A DNA stretch of 64,000 bases from Paraburkholderia sartisoli (lineage in GTDB: Bacteria > Pseudomonadota > Gammaproteobacteria > Burkholderiales > Burkholderiaceae): assembly GCF_900107685.1 (NCBI RefSeq), contig NZ_FNRQ01000002.1:620001-684000 (forward strand), given 5' to 3'. Position numbers and translations under genes: made by a program. Shown in pieces: positions 43,763 through 52,597 of this stretch. The notes below the pieces were generated by a model, which was given only the letters and a program-made list of their open reading frames with translations, was not told where the DNA came from and did no database searches. How positions within the stretch are numbered: position 1 is the first letter of the stretch; every line of letters starts with the position of its first letter.

Positions 43763-44418
43763 CGTGTCAGAAGGCGGTGTGCCAGGCATACAATCGATAT
43801 GCTGACGGGCAAACGTTCATTGCTTCCCGGGCGCGGCGTTGGCGGATCGGCCTCCCCCTTCCGGCGAACTGGCGCTGCGGCGCAAGACTGCTACCTCCCT
43901 CGCCATTTCGCACGGTATCACATGCTGTCCGTCCAGCCCGTCATCGTGAGCGCAGTTGGCGGCGGTCTCGGACTGACATTACGTGTACTGGTCCTTGGCA
44001 CTGCATTTCTAACTCGAGCCAACAAACCGACTTAGATTCAGCGCGTGCTGATGAATGAGGTCCGTTCGCATCGCAGCTCACGCGATGAGCGCCTGTCGAT
44101 CTATCTCTGACATTTGCCGCGATACGTATGTCTGGTGATCAACTGGCAACGGGCGCTCGTTTCCGAAGAGCAAACGTCCCCATGTGGCCGAACCCTGCCC
44201 GATGTCTGGCACGCGTGAACTCGCGGGCCGTGCATCGCACGTCGGACCGAAGCCGACCCACTTCTGCCAGTCGGTCTTCTACATAGGAGACATTCGCGGA
44301 GCAATTCCTACGCGGCCACGCATCGGACGCCCGATAGCCGTGCTCATTCCGGGTCGTCACAGGGTTCGCTATGCCGTGAATAGCGAAACGCATCCGATGC
44401 CGCCAGACCCCGGGCGAC
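43763..44418. other. intergenic region without recognised gene
   Basis: About 650 bases lie between the convergent ABC ATPase and oxidoreductase genes. Several short frames (67-110 codons) are open on both strands, but none has a convincing start or recognisable product. I see no tRNA, repeat or clear terminator. Confidence 0.4.
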
Positions 44419-45417
44419 CTATGTCAGCAAGACGGCCTTGGCACCATCGAGCGATTCGTAAGCCATGGCCAGTTCGACCTGATCGAGACGGAACTCCTTG
44501 CCAATTCTGGTCGTGAACATTCGATTGTCAATCACGCCCTCAAGCGCTTTCAGAGCGGTAACGAGCTTGTCGTGATCCTTCACCGTCTGGCTCTCGAAAT
44601 TGCTGAATCGTCTCACGGTCAGGTTCTTCATCATGAAGAGCGCGGACTGAATGGAAACCGCGACGGCTCCGCCCAGAAGGCCGTATAAATAGATCGTCGA
44701 ATTCATCGGCAGGACCGGCGCAATCCTTGTTACCAGGTCTCCGCCGACGCCGTCAAATACCGCCGTCGTTCCCAGTTCGGCGGACAACACGCCGAGCGTA
44801 TCGGTGAAGCCTTCGCTGGTGACAATGACGTGCTCCACGCCCAAACGGCACAGTGCCTCCCGTGCCCCCTCGGTGCGCACCAGGAAAATCGCGGGCAACT
44901 TTCTACTACGAGCGAGCGCAGCAAGAGCGTAACCGGTGGCCGAATTCCCGGCCGTGACAATGACGCCCCTATGGCCCGCTGCGGTGATCTCTTCGAGAAA
45001 GGCGCAGGCCGTCATCACGTTCACGAGTGAGCCGCAATAGTCCCGAGCACGAACATGGTCTGGCAGGATCAGGCAAGTCGAATAAGGCACCTGCGCCCGT
45101 TCGCACCAAAGCCCAATACTTTCCGGACTTCTGCCGAGCGACCGGTAGATCGCCACCTGCTTGCCCGTATATTCCGCCGGAACGCCTGCTCCCGCCGCGA
45201 CTACCGTGCCTGTTCCCGACGCCCCCCAGACGTTATGCCGGTCGAGCGCGAGTGCATTACCGGCGGCTGCAGGCATCCGCAGGAAAGTCTTGTCGCCATG
45301 GTTGATCGCCGACGCATCCATATCGATCAGCACATGGCCCGGCGCTGGCGCGGTCGGTGTCGGGACGTCGCGAACCTCAAGTTCCCGACCAGGTGTTACA
45401 CAAATCGCTTTCATCAT
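44419..45417 (-). CDS. MDR-superfamily NAD(P)H-dependent oxidoreductase (quinone oxidoreductase-like)
   Basis: The 332-residue medium-chain dehydrogenase begins MMKAICVTPGRELEVRDVPTP and has the zinc-free quinone-reductase pattern (DASAINHGDKTFLR), GVIVTAGNSATGYALAALAR as the nucleotide-binding turn, and the late FDGVGGDLVTRIAPVL. Substrate is unknown. AAGGA lies before the ATG. It is divergent from a LysR gene, 110 bases apart, so the two are probably a regulator-target pair. Confidence 0.88.
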   Translation of the reverse strand: MMKAICVTPGRELEVRDVPTPTAPAPGHVLIDMDASAINHGDKTFLRMPAAAGNALALDRHNVWGASGTGTVVAAGAGVPAEYTGKQVAIYRSLGRSPESIGLWCERAQVPYSTCLILPDHVRARDYCGSLVNVMTACAFLEEITAAGHRGVIVTAGNSATGYALAALARSRKLPAIFLVRTEGAREALCRLGVEHVIVTSEGFTDTLGVLSAELGTTAVFDGVGGDLVTRIAPVLPMNSTIYLYGLLGGAVAVSIQSALFMMKNLTVRRFSNFESQTVKDHDKLVTALKALEGVIDNRMFTTRIGKEFRLDQVELAMAYESLDGAKAVLLT

Positions 45418-45527
45418 TCAGTTCCTTTTGTTCCGGTATTGTTGTTTGCACAGCCCGTAACATAAGCAACTTCATCCATTGCTGAAACGTTGCATTAGGA
45501 CATACCATTGATTCCATTCTGGAATTG

Positions 45528-46436
45528 ATGCGGGTGAGCCTTTTGGATAGAGTGAACGCGATTCGTCTGTTTGTACGTCTTGTCGAATGCGGGAGTTTTT
45601 CCGCCGTCGGGCGCGAGGAAGGGATCGGACAACCAGCAGTCAGCAAACAGATCAGTGCGCTCGAACGGCATCTTGGCGCACAACTTGTTTTGCGGACCTC
45701 GCGCCAGGTCGTGATTACCGAAGTCGGACAAACGTTCTACGAGTCGGCCAGGCAGCTGGTGGACGACTTCGACGCGCTCGAATCGTCCGTAGGCGATCGC
45801 CAACAGTCGCCACGAGGCGTGGTCAGGGTCAATACCGCACCGGCTCACGGTCGACTCTGCATTACCCCGCTACTTCCCGACTTTTTTCGACAGTATCCCG
45901 ACGTCGCGATCGAATTGTCGGTATCGGAGCGGCAGGTAGACCTGGTTGGCGACGGCGTTGACCTGGCGATCCGTCATGGGCGACTCGTAGACTCCTCGTT
46001 GACTGCCAGAAAGCTGTCAGAAACAGATTTCGTGCTCGTGGCGAGCCCCGCCTATCTGGCCGCGAAGGGTGTGCCGATCCAGCTTCCGGACCTCGATCAG
46101 CACACCTGCATCGTCTTTGCGAAAGGCCATGAGTCCTCCCCCTGGTCACTCAAGGTCGGGCAGGAGGCCGTCTCTTATGTTCCGCACGGCTCGCTGCTAA
46201 CCGGTGACGCCGAGCACATTCGCGCGGCTGTGCTTAGCGGCCTTGGTATTGCTCAGGCGCCATTCTGGCTATTGGCGGACGAGATCCGGTCCGGCCAGGT
46301 CCGGGTGCTACTGCCAGCGTTGCAGCCCGAGCGCGTGCCCATCCATCTTGTTTATCCGGCTGGCCGTCGAGTACAGATGAGGGTAAGGATGTTCATCGAA
46401 TATCTTGTGTCAGCATTCGCGAGTCCCGAGCTTTGA
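45528..46436 (+). CDS. LysR-family transcriptional regulator
   Basis: The 302-residue regulator has an N-terminal HTH (FVRLVECGSFSAVGREEGIGQPAVSKQISALERHLGAQL) and a PBP2_CrgA-like effector domain (VNTAPAHGRLCITPLLPDFFRQYPDV). The start at 45528 has GGA close upstream. It likely controls the divergent oxidoreductase. Confidence 0.92.
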   Translation: MRVSLLDRVNAIRLFVRLVECGSFSAVGREEGIGQPAVSKQISALERHLGAQLVLRTSRQVVITEVGQTFYESARQLVDDFDALESSVGDRQQSPRGVVRVNTAPAHGRLCITPLLPDFFRQYPDVAIELSVSERQVDLVGDGVDLAIRHGRLVDSSLTARKLSETDFVLVASPAYLAAKGVPIQLPDLDQHTCIVFAKGHESSPWSLKVGQEAVSYVPHGSLLTGDAEHIRAAVLSGLGIAQAPFWLLADEIRSGQVRVLLPALQPERVPIHLVYPAGRRVQMRVRMFIEYLVSAFASPEL

Positions 46437-48046
46437 CACACTGCTGATCCGCTGCGGCTAAAAGGCGGTCGACAGCCAGAATTGTTGGCAATCCACGCGC
46501 CGATTTGAGTGTCTCAAAGTGGCCGATTGTGTTGAAAAAGTCTTGTTTTGGCTCGAAGCGCTGGAGTCAGCAGCACGTTTTCGAGTTGTGGGGATCGGCG
46601 AAGCGGCAAACTTGAACGAGGCAACGATCCCCGTTGCCCGTCATGCGACTGCCTGGTTCATCTGCTTGCTTCCTGGCACAAGCCGCTTGGCCATTCTTCG
46701 CAGATTTTGCGCAGTTGCTGCCATCAGAAACTCATCATGGGCACCGCTTGGACCGCGCAATCGCAGGCGGTCCAGTTTCAGGATGCGGTTGAGATGGGCG
46801 AAGAGCATTTCCACCTTCTTTCGCTCACGGCAAGATTGGTTGTATTCCGGTGTCTTCGCAATACGTCTCGTTTTGTCACGCGCAGCTTCATGGATGCTTC
46901 GAGCAATCTTGCGGAATGGTGTATTCGGGCAGCAGCGATCCTTCATCGAACAGCTCTCACAGTCAAACTGGCTGGCCCGATAGATTATCGTGCCAGCCTT
47001 CGTGACTCGCGAGCGCGGATTTCTGAACTTGCGCCGATCACTGCATAGTGCGTGCCCGGTGGGGCAGCGATCTTCATTGGCCAGTTCATCCCATTTGAAC
47101 TCGCTGCTGGACAATGTATTGTCCTTGCGTGCGGTTTTATCCCAGACCGGAACATGTGGTGCAATTTCCTTCTCTTCGATCATCCAGGCAAGCATCGCCG
47201 CTGAGCCATACGCGGTGTCGCCTGCAAGACGTCGAGGTTTGAGATCATGTCGCCGCTCAACGCGGTCAATCATCGTCCTGGTTGATTCCACTTCGTGCGT
47301 CCGGTTCGCGGGCGTCGCCTCGACGTCCACGATGATCCCTGCCTGCAGGCCAATAAGATAATTAGTCGAGTAGGCGAAGAACGGCAAGCCGCCCTTTGCG
47401 GCTGTCCAGCTCGCGGTGGAATCCGTCAGAGATACCCTCTTTGGAGGCGTCGATGTCTCTACCTTCTCTGCCACTTCGGTGCTTGCCGGATTGGCTTCTT
47501 CCAATGCTTCCAGATACTCCCGCACTGCACGGCTTTGGCCGTTGACGCAACCCCAGTCGATGGGCTCAGAACCCGGAACACCGCGTACGGAGCTCGCATC
47601 GGCTCTGATGATGCTCGCGTCAATCGCGAATCCTTCACCCTTTACGAGCCCTTCGGACATAAATCGACCCACTACCGACTCGAACACATGGCGTAGCACA
47701 TCGCTATCGCGGAAGCGACCGTGGCGGTTCTTGGAGAATGTCGAGTGTTCGGGTACGGCGTCCTCCAGGCCCAGGCGGCAGAACCATCGATACGCCAGAT
47801 TCAGATGCACCTCTTCGCATAGCCTGCGCTCTGACCGAATGCCGAAACAGTAGCCGACGATCAACATGCGGATCATGAGCTCCGGATCAATCGATGGCCG
47901 TCCCATCGGACTGTAGTACGGCGCGAGGTGCTGACGCAGATCTCGCAGGTCAAGGAAGCGACCGATGCCTCTCAACAGGTGCGTTTACGGGACGTGGTTG
48001 TCGAGATTGAACGAATAGAAGAGCTTGTCCTGTCCGCAATCCAGTC

Positions 48047-49469
48047 GAATGAAATGAACGCGTCCTACCCAGACGACGGGACCAGGAGACGTGCCTGCTT
48101 GCAGGCCAACAGCGTCAATGTGTTCAGGTGGAAAATCCACGAATATGCCGGCAACCGGAGGAATCCGAAATGACCTGTACGACTGTGGGCGTGGATATCG
48201 CCAAGAACGTGTTTCAGGTGCATTACATCGACGAAGAGACAGGCGAGATCGTGAACAAGCCGATCAGGCGCGCAAAATTCATGGAGCACTTCGTGAACCG
48301 TGCCCCGTGCCTGATCGGGATGGAGGCGTGTAGTGGAGCGCACCACTGGGCGAGACAGCTTACGAAGATGGGCCATCAGGTAAAGCTGATGCCTGCGGCG
48401 TTCGTGAAGGCGTTCAATATCCGCAACAAGAATGACGCAGCCGATGCGCGAGCGATCTGGCTGGCGGTGCAGCAGCCCAGCAAGCCGATCGCAGTGAAAA
48501 CCGAAGTACAGCAGGCAATGCTGGCACTGCACCGGACGCGGGAGCAGCTGGTGAAGTTTCGCACGATGCAAATCAACAGTCTGCGGGGACTGCTGACAGA
48601 ATATGGCGAGGTAATGGGTAGAGGCCGGGCCGCATTGGACAAGGCGATACCGGATGTGCTGGCAAGGGTTGCCGAGCGTCTTCCGGCAACGTTAATCGAT
48701 ACGCTGCGCGAGCAGTGGACAGGGCTCGCGAAACTGGACCAGCAGATTGGCGCCATCGAGCGGCGGATGCGCATGGGGGTCAAGGAAGACCGGGCTGTGA
48801 GAGCGATCAGCGATATCCCCGGTGTCGGAATGCTTACGGCGACGGCCGCAGTTTCCATGATTGGCGATGCGAAGGTCTTCCGGTCGGGGCGCGAGTTCGC
48901 TGCGTGGGCCGGGCTCGGGCCGAAACAGACGGGCTCGGGCGGTAAGACGAACCTGCACGGAATCAGCAAGAGGGGCGACACGTATCTGCGCACGCTGCTG
49001 ATCCACGGCGCGCGCTCGGGACTGACGCACTCGAAGGAACCGAGCCAGTGGCTCGAGCAGATCAGCAAGCGCCGGCCGCCGAACGTGGTGATCGTGGCGC
49101 TAGCCAACAAGATGGCGCGAACGATCTGGGCAGTGCTGGCCCACGATCGACCGTACCAGAGGGGCTATATGAGTTTGAAACCGGCACCAACGGTTGCACT
49201 CGGGAAGGAATCAACTTTTAGATAGGCTGTTACCTTAAACGGTTGCGCAGGAAATCGTATGTGATGACAAGCCAGGTAGGACCGGGATTCGCTAAGCCTG
49301 AATGATAGGTCGAGCATCAAGCTCGTCAGTTGAATGAGGTGCGAGTCAGCGGATTTCATAGGGGCCCGCAGCGGTACTACCAGCTGCAACAAGGCCGGAT
49401 ATAGATCTGCAAGCCAGTCTGTCTGCCACAGCACACGATAACTTGCTCAAACGGGACGCGTTCATATAG
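48047..49469 (+). mobile_element. IS110-family element (IS1111-like), nested in IS1182
   Basis: The element is about 1.42 kb. Sub-terminal inverted repeats of 12 bases (ATGAACGCGTCC at 48054-48065; complement at 49454-49465) are typical of the IS1111 branch. The ends are deduced by joining the interrupted IS1182 reading frame and carry a 2-base uncertainty. It contains one intact transposase gene. Confidence 0.8.
48170..49225 (+). CDS. IS110-family transposase (IS1111 type)
   Basis: The 351-residue transposase has the N-terminal DEDD-type nuclease domain (TVGVDIAKNVFQVHYID; EACSGAHHWARQL; NKNDAADARAIW) and a C-terminal transposase_20 domain (ISDIPGVGMLTATAAVSMIGDAKVF, then WAGLGPKQTGSGGK). 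A GGAGG box lies before ATG 48170. The sequence is uninterrupted, so it may be active. It is unrelated in detail to the broken IS110 at 19815-20883. Confidence 0.94.
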   Translation: MTCTTVGVDIAKNVFQVHYIDEETGEIVNKPIRRAKFMEHFVNRAPCLIGMEACSGAHHWARQLTKMGHQVKLMPAAFVKAFNIRNKNDAADARAIWLAVQQPSKPIAVKTEVQQAMLALHRTREQLVKFRTMQINSLRGLLTEYGEVMGRGRAALDKAIPDVLARVAERLPATLIDTLREQWTGLAKLDQQIGAIERRMRMGVKEDRAVRAISDIPGVGMLTATAAVSMIGDAKVFRSGREFAAWAGLGPKQTGSGGKTNLHGISKRGDTYLRTLLIHGARSGLTHSKEPSQWLEQISKRRPPNVVIVALANKMARTIWAVLAHDRPYQRGYMSLKPAPTVALGKESTFR

Positions 49470-49555
49470 ACCCATCATGACGAATCACTCCCGTCGATCG
49501 ATGTCTTCCAGGATACCGAACAATCCGCACGTCGGCAGACTTTTTCAACACAATC

Positions 49556-49907
49556 TGATGGTTAGCGGCCACTCACGCCTGCGATCCGCAGATTCGGACG
49601 TAACTTGGACCGCTGAGCGTTGCCGTGTCGTTGTCGCCACACCAACGTGACAGCGCCAAGGATAAACACGGAAATGCCGAAGCCGCAGTCGGTGGATCGG
49701 CAAACAGTTTTTAATTTACCGTCCGATGCGATGCCGGCAGAAAGAGAGATCGACGGCTGATTTCCCTACAGTTTTGGCATACCCGTGCCGTTATGCACTG
49801 AGGGTACGTTTACATATCCGGAAATAATCGAAAAGAAGGCAAATACGGACTGCTCACCGCAGCAGCGTCCAGAGCTTAATAATAACTTACAGGCGTAGCC
49901 CCGCATT
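49556..49907. promoter_or_regulatory. upstream region of the autotransporter gene
   Basis: About 350 bases hold no recognisable gene. AT-rich stretches near 49707-49720 and 49877-49892 could include the promoter. The IS1182 end lies just upstream and could affect expression. Confidence 0.4.
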
Positions 49908-52433
49908 GTGAACACTCAGAAACTGAAGCTCAAGACAAAGACGATGACCCTTGCCGTCACCGGAGCCCTGGCGGTCATGGCGCAGGCGGCAACGGCCCAG
50001 GTGGTCATCAACACCCCCACCACCGGCCGCTACTCGTGGTCCACCGGTGACCTTACTGTTACGTCAACTGGAAGCATTTCTGGTTATGGGACCGGCGTCA
50101 ACGCCGGTAGTAACGTCGGCACTTTGACCAACAGCGGCATTATCAGCGGTGGTAGCAGCGCAGGTATCCACAGCTTCGGCACAATCGGTGCGCTCATCAA
50201 CAACGGCACCATCAGCGGTGGTTATAACGCGGCCATCTTCAACGAGGGCAGGATCGGCACCCTGACCAACAGCGGCCTCCTTACCTCCCACTACGCTGGC
50301 ATCTTCAACTACACGGGTACCATCGCCGTGCTGGACAATACCGTTGGAGGCACCCTCAGCAATGCTACCTTCGGCATCAACAACCACACAGTGATCGACA
50401 CGCTGACCAACGGCGGTCTCATCAACGCTAGTGGCGATGGCATCAACAGCATCGGCACAATCGGCACGCTGACCAACAGCGGCACCATCACCGCTGGTGG
50501 CAACGGTATCTGGAGCGCAGGCACAATCGGCACGCTGACCAACAGCGGCCTCATCACAGGCGGTCCGTACGGTATCAATAACAGTGGTGGTGTAATCACT
50601 GCACTGAATAACAGCGGCACCATTGCCGGCGCCAACGATGCTATCTACAGTGGCGCCGCCAGCTCGCTTGGCGCAATCGCCAATTCGGGAGTGATTGCCG
50701 GCAATATCGCGAACCTTTCGAGCCATGACCTGAGCATCAGCGGCGGCACGGGCACGATCTTCGGCTCGCTGACGGGTTACGGTGGCGGCAACACCATCGG
50801 AACCATCACCAACACCCTCTCCAACGTCGCCTTCGTTTCCGGCAACCTGCTCCTGAACGACCACATCAACGTTGGCAGCAATGCGGTGAACAACAACGGG
50901 ACGGCGGTGCTGCAAGTCAACCGGCCGGTCACGATCACGGGCAACTACAACCAGACGGGCGGTACACTGCAGGTCGGCGTAGCAGGAACCAGTACGGGCC
51001 AGTATGGCGAACTGGTAGTGACGGGCAACACGACGATGACCTCGGGCGCGGTGAGTGTGGTGCCGAACGGGTATCCATTAGCCGCCGGACAACGTTTCGT
51101 GGTCGTCGATACGGCGGGTACGGCGAACTACGGTTCGGGTCTGATCTATTCAGCCGGCGGCTTGATCGCGAGTGGCTCCAGCACGATCACCTCGGGCCAC
51201 ACCGATCTAGTGGTGACGCTGAGCGCCCCCACACCGACACCGACACCAACACCAACACCGACGCCGACACCGACACCAACTCCGGTGCCAAGCCCCGCAG
51301 TTGTTGCGACCGCACCCAATGCCATCGCTTCGGTCAGGGGGCTGCTGAGCTACACCGGCATCAGCAGCCCTGGCTTGCTGAACCTGTACAACGCTGCGCT
51401 GGGCTCCCTGAGCCAGGGCTCGGCCGCCACCGCCAACCGGATCGGCAAGCAGTTGGCTCCGACCCAGACGGGTTCGGCGTCGACCGCCCCGACCTTCGAC
51501 GCGCTGAACGTGGTGGGCGCGCACGTCGACTCCCTGCGCGTCGCACAGGCGGGAGCCGAAACGGGTGTGGCAACCGGCGAAGGCCCGGCTCAATGGGGCG
51601 TGTGGGGTCAGGCATTCGGCGGCCATGCAAGTCAGGACGAGCACGATAATGTGGACGGCTATAGCGCCAACTACGCCGGCTTGCTGCTCGGCGCGGACCG
51701 GGCGATCAACGACCGGTGGCGTGCCGGTGCCGTGTTCAGCTACAGCAATACGGCGATCAACAACACCGGCGACACCGCCGGCGACACCACCCGCGTGAAC
51801 AGCTACGGCCTGATCGGCTACGCGAGCTTTGCAGGCAGTCCGTGGTACGTGAACCTCTCTGCCGCAGTGTCCCAGCAGCAGTACGGCACGACCCGCGTGG
51901 TGAACTTGCAGGGTTTCTCGAGCGCAGCTGACGGCCACTATAGCGGTCAGCAGTACGTGGCGAGAGCTGAGGCAGGGTATCCGCTGGCGCTGGGCAACGC
52001 CACGCTTACGCCGCTGGCGAGCCTCACTTATAGCTACCAGAACCAGGGCAGCTACACGGAGAGCGGAGGCAACGGCGCGGCGCTGTCGGTTGGTTCAACC
52101 CATGCCAGCTCGGTGAAGAGCAGCCTTGGGGCGAAGCTGGAGCAGGGCTTCTCGACCAGTTACGGTGCGATCGTGCCGCAACTGCAGGCTCAGTGGATTC
52201 ATGAATACGACCACACGAGGCAAACGACGGGGGCGGGCTTCGCGGGCGACGCGACGGGGCAGACGGCGTTCACGACGGTCGGCGCGACGCCGGTGCAGGA
52301 TCTCGCGGACATCTCGCTGGGCGTCACGCTGCTGCGCGCGAACAACCTGAGTCTGTCGGTACGCTACGAGCTGCAGGCAGCATCAGGCTTCATCTCACAG
52401 ACGGGGACTCTGCGCCTGCGCCAGTTGTTCTGA
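49908..52433 (+). CDS. autotransporter (type Va) with beta-helix passenger
   Basis: The 841-residue protein has a signal peptide (MTLAVTGALAVMAQAATAQ), a passenger of repeated strands (about residues 45-300) with the unit IGTLTNSGTI, a low-complexity Thr-Pro linker (about residues 441-461), and a C-terminal autotransporter beta-barrel starting near QWGVWGQAFGGH and ending LRLRQLF with terminal Phe. It would be exported by Sec and inserted in the outer membrane with the passenger outside. GTG 49908 is the best start; ATG 49944 would leave only a short signal peptide. Four genes that could modify it follow on the same strand. Confidence 0.9.
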   Translation: MNTQKLKLKTKTMTLAVTGALAVMAQAATAQVVINTPTTGRYSWSTGDLTVTSTGSISGYGTGVNAGSNVGTLTNSGIISGGSSAGIHSFGTIGALINNGTISGGYNAAIFNEGRIGTLTNSGLLTSHYAGIFNYTGTIAVLDNTVGGTLSNATFGINNHTVIDTLTNGGLINASGDGINSIGTIGTLTNSGTITAGGNGIWSAGTIGTLTNSGLITGGPYGINNSGGVITALNNSGTIAGANDAIYSGAASSLGAIANSGVIAGNIANLSSHDLSISGGTGTIFGSLTGYGGGNTIGTITNTLSNVAFVSGNLLLNDHINVGSNAVNNNGTAVLQVNRPVTITGNYNQTGGTLQVGVAGTSTGQYGELVVTGNTTMTSGAVSVVPNGYPLAAGQRFVVVDTAGTANYGSGLIYSAGGLIASGSSTITSGHTDLVVTLSAPTPTPTPTPTPTPTPTPTPVPSPAVVATAPNAIASVRGLLSYTGISSPGLLNLYNAALGSLSQGSAATANRIGKQLAPTQTGSASTAPTFDALNVVGAHVDSLRVAQAGAETGVATGEGPAQWGVWGQAFGGHASQDEHDNVDGYSANYAGLLLGADRAINDRWRAGAVFSYSNTAINNTGDTAGDTTRVNSYGLIGYASFAGSPWYVNLSAAVSQQQYGTTRVVNLQGFSSAADGHYSGQQYVARAEAGYPLALGNATLTPLASLTYSYQNQGSYTESGGNGAALSVGSTHASSVKSSLGAKLEQGFSTSYGAIVPQLQAQWIHEYDHTRQTTGAGFAGDATGQTAFTTVGATPVQDLADISLGVTLLRANNLSLSVRYELQAASGFISQTGTLRLRQLF
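51230..51287 (+). repeat. hexanucleotide tandem repeat coding a Thr-Pro linker
   Basis: About nine copies of ACACC(G/A) in tandem encode alternating Pro-Thr between the passenger-side domain and the barrel. Such hexamers can gain or lose units in frame, changing linker length without breaking the gene. Confidence 0.8.
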
Positions 52434-52597
52434 TCCACTGAAGCTTGCCTTGCTGTAGAAGGGCCATCCGGCTGTCTGCGCGCTTTTGTCCGCGCAGGAC
52501 AATGCGTGCGGCCGGCCCGATGAAAGATGAAGTAGCTGTTTCCTGCGCGTAGTAGCATTCAGGCTCTTGTCCTTTCAGCAGTTTGCAGCCCTCTCCC

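Larger units (their letters stand above)
46641..49478 (-). pseudogene. IS1182-family transposase, interrupted and with an in-frame stop
   Basis: The main part (46641-47975) codes 444 residues of an IS1182 transposase (LRQHLAPYYSPMGRPSIDPELMIRMLIVGYCFGIRSERRL; GFAIDASIIRADAS; the C-terminal ERKKVEMLFAHLNRILKLDRLRLRG). Upstream in frame is DKLFYSFNLDNHVP, then a TAA at 47985-47987. Joining the DNA on both sides of the inserted IS110 gives a start MMGRLDCGQDKLFYSF at 49478. So the gene carries a nonsense codon and an insertion after about the third codon. Confidence 0.8.
46525..49555 (-). mobile_element. IS1182-family element, interrupted by IS110
   Basis: Perfect 18-base terminal inverted repeats (left GATTGTGTTGAAAAAGTC at 46525-46542, right complement at 49538-49555) bracket a transposase gene on the minus strand. 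A second IS (48047-49469) sits inside that gene. I see no obvious target duplication next to the repeats. Without the insert the element is about 1.6 kb. Confidence 0.85.

Noticed and set aside
43799..44035. 78-codon plus-strand frame after the ABC operon
   Set aside because: No ribosome-binding site, no recognisable motif; length is within chance for this base composition.
46505..49575. AGTGGCCG near both ends of the IS1182 as a target duplication
   Set aside because: It lies immediately outside one end but about 11 bases further out at the other and is inverted, so it is not a direct target repeat.
50085..50700. repetitive DNA that could suggest a CRISPR or satellite array
   Set aside because: The repeats are imperfect, of unequal length and in one reading frame; they are the beta-helix units of the autotransporter.
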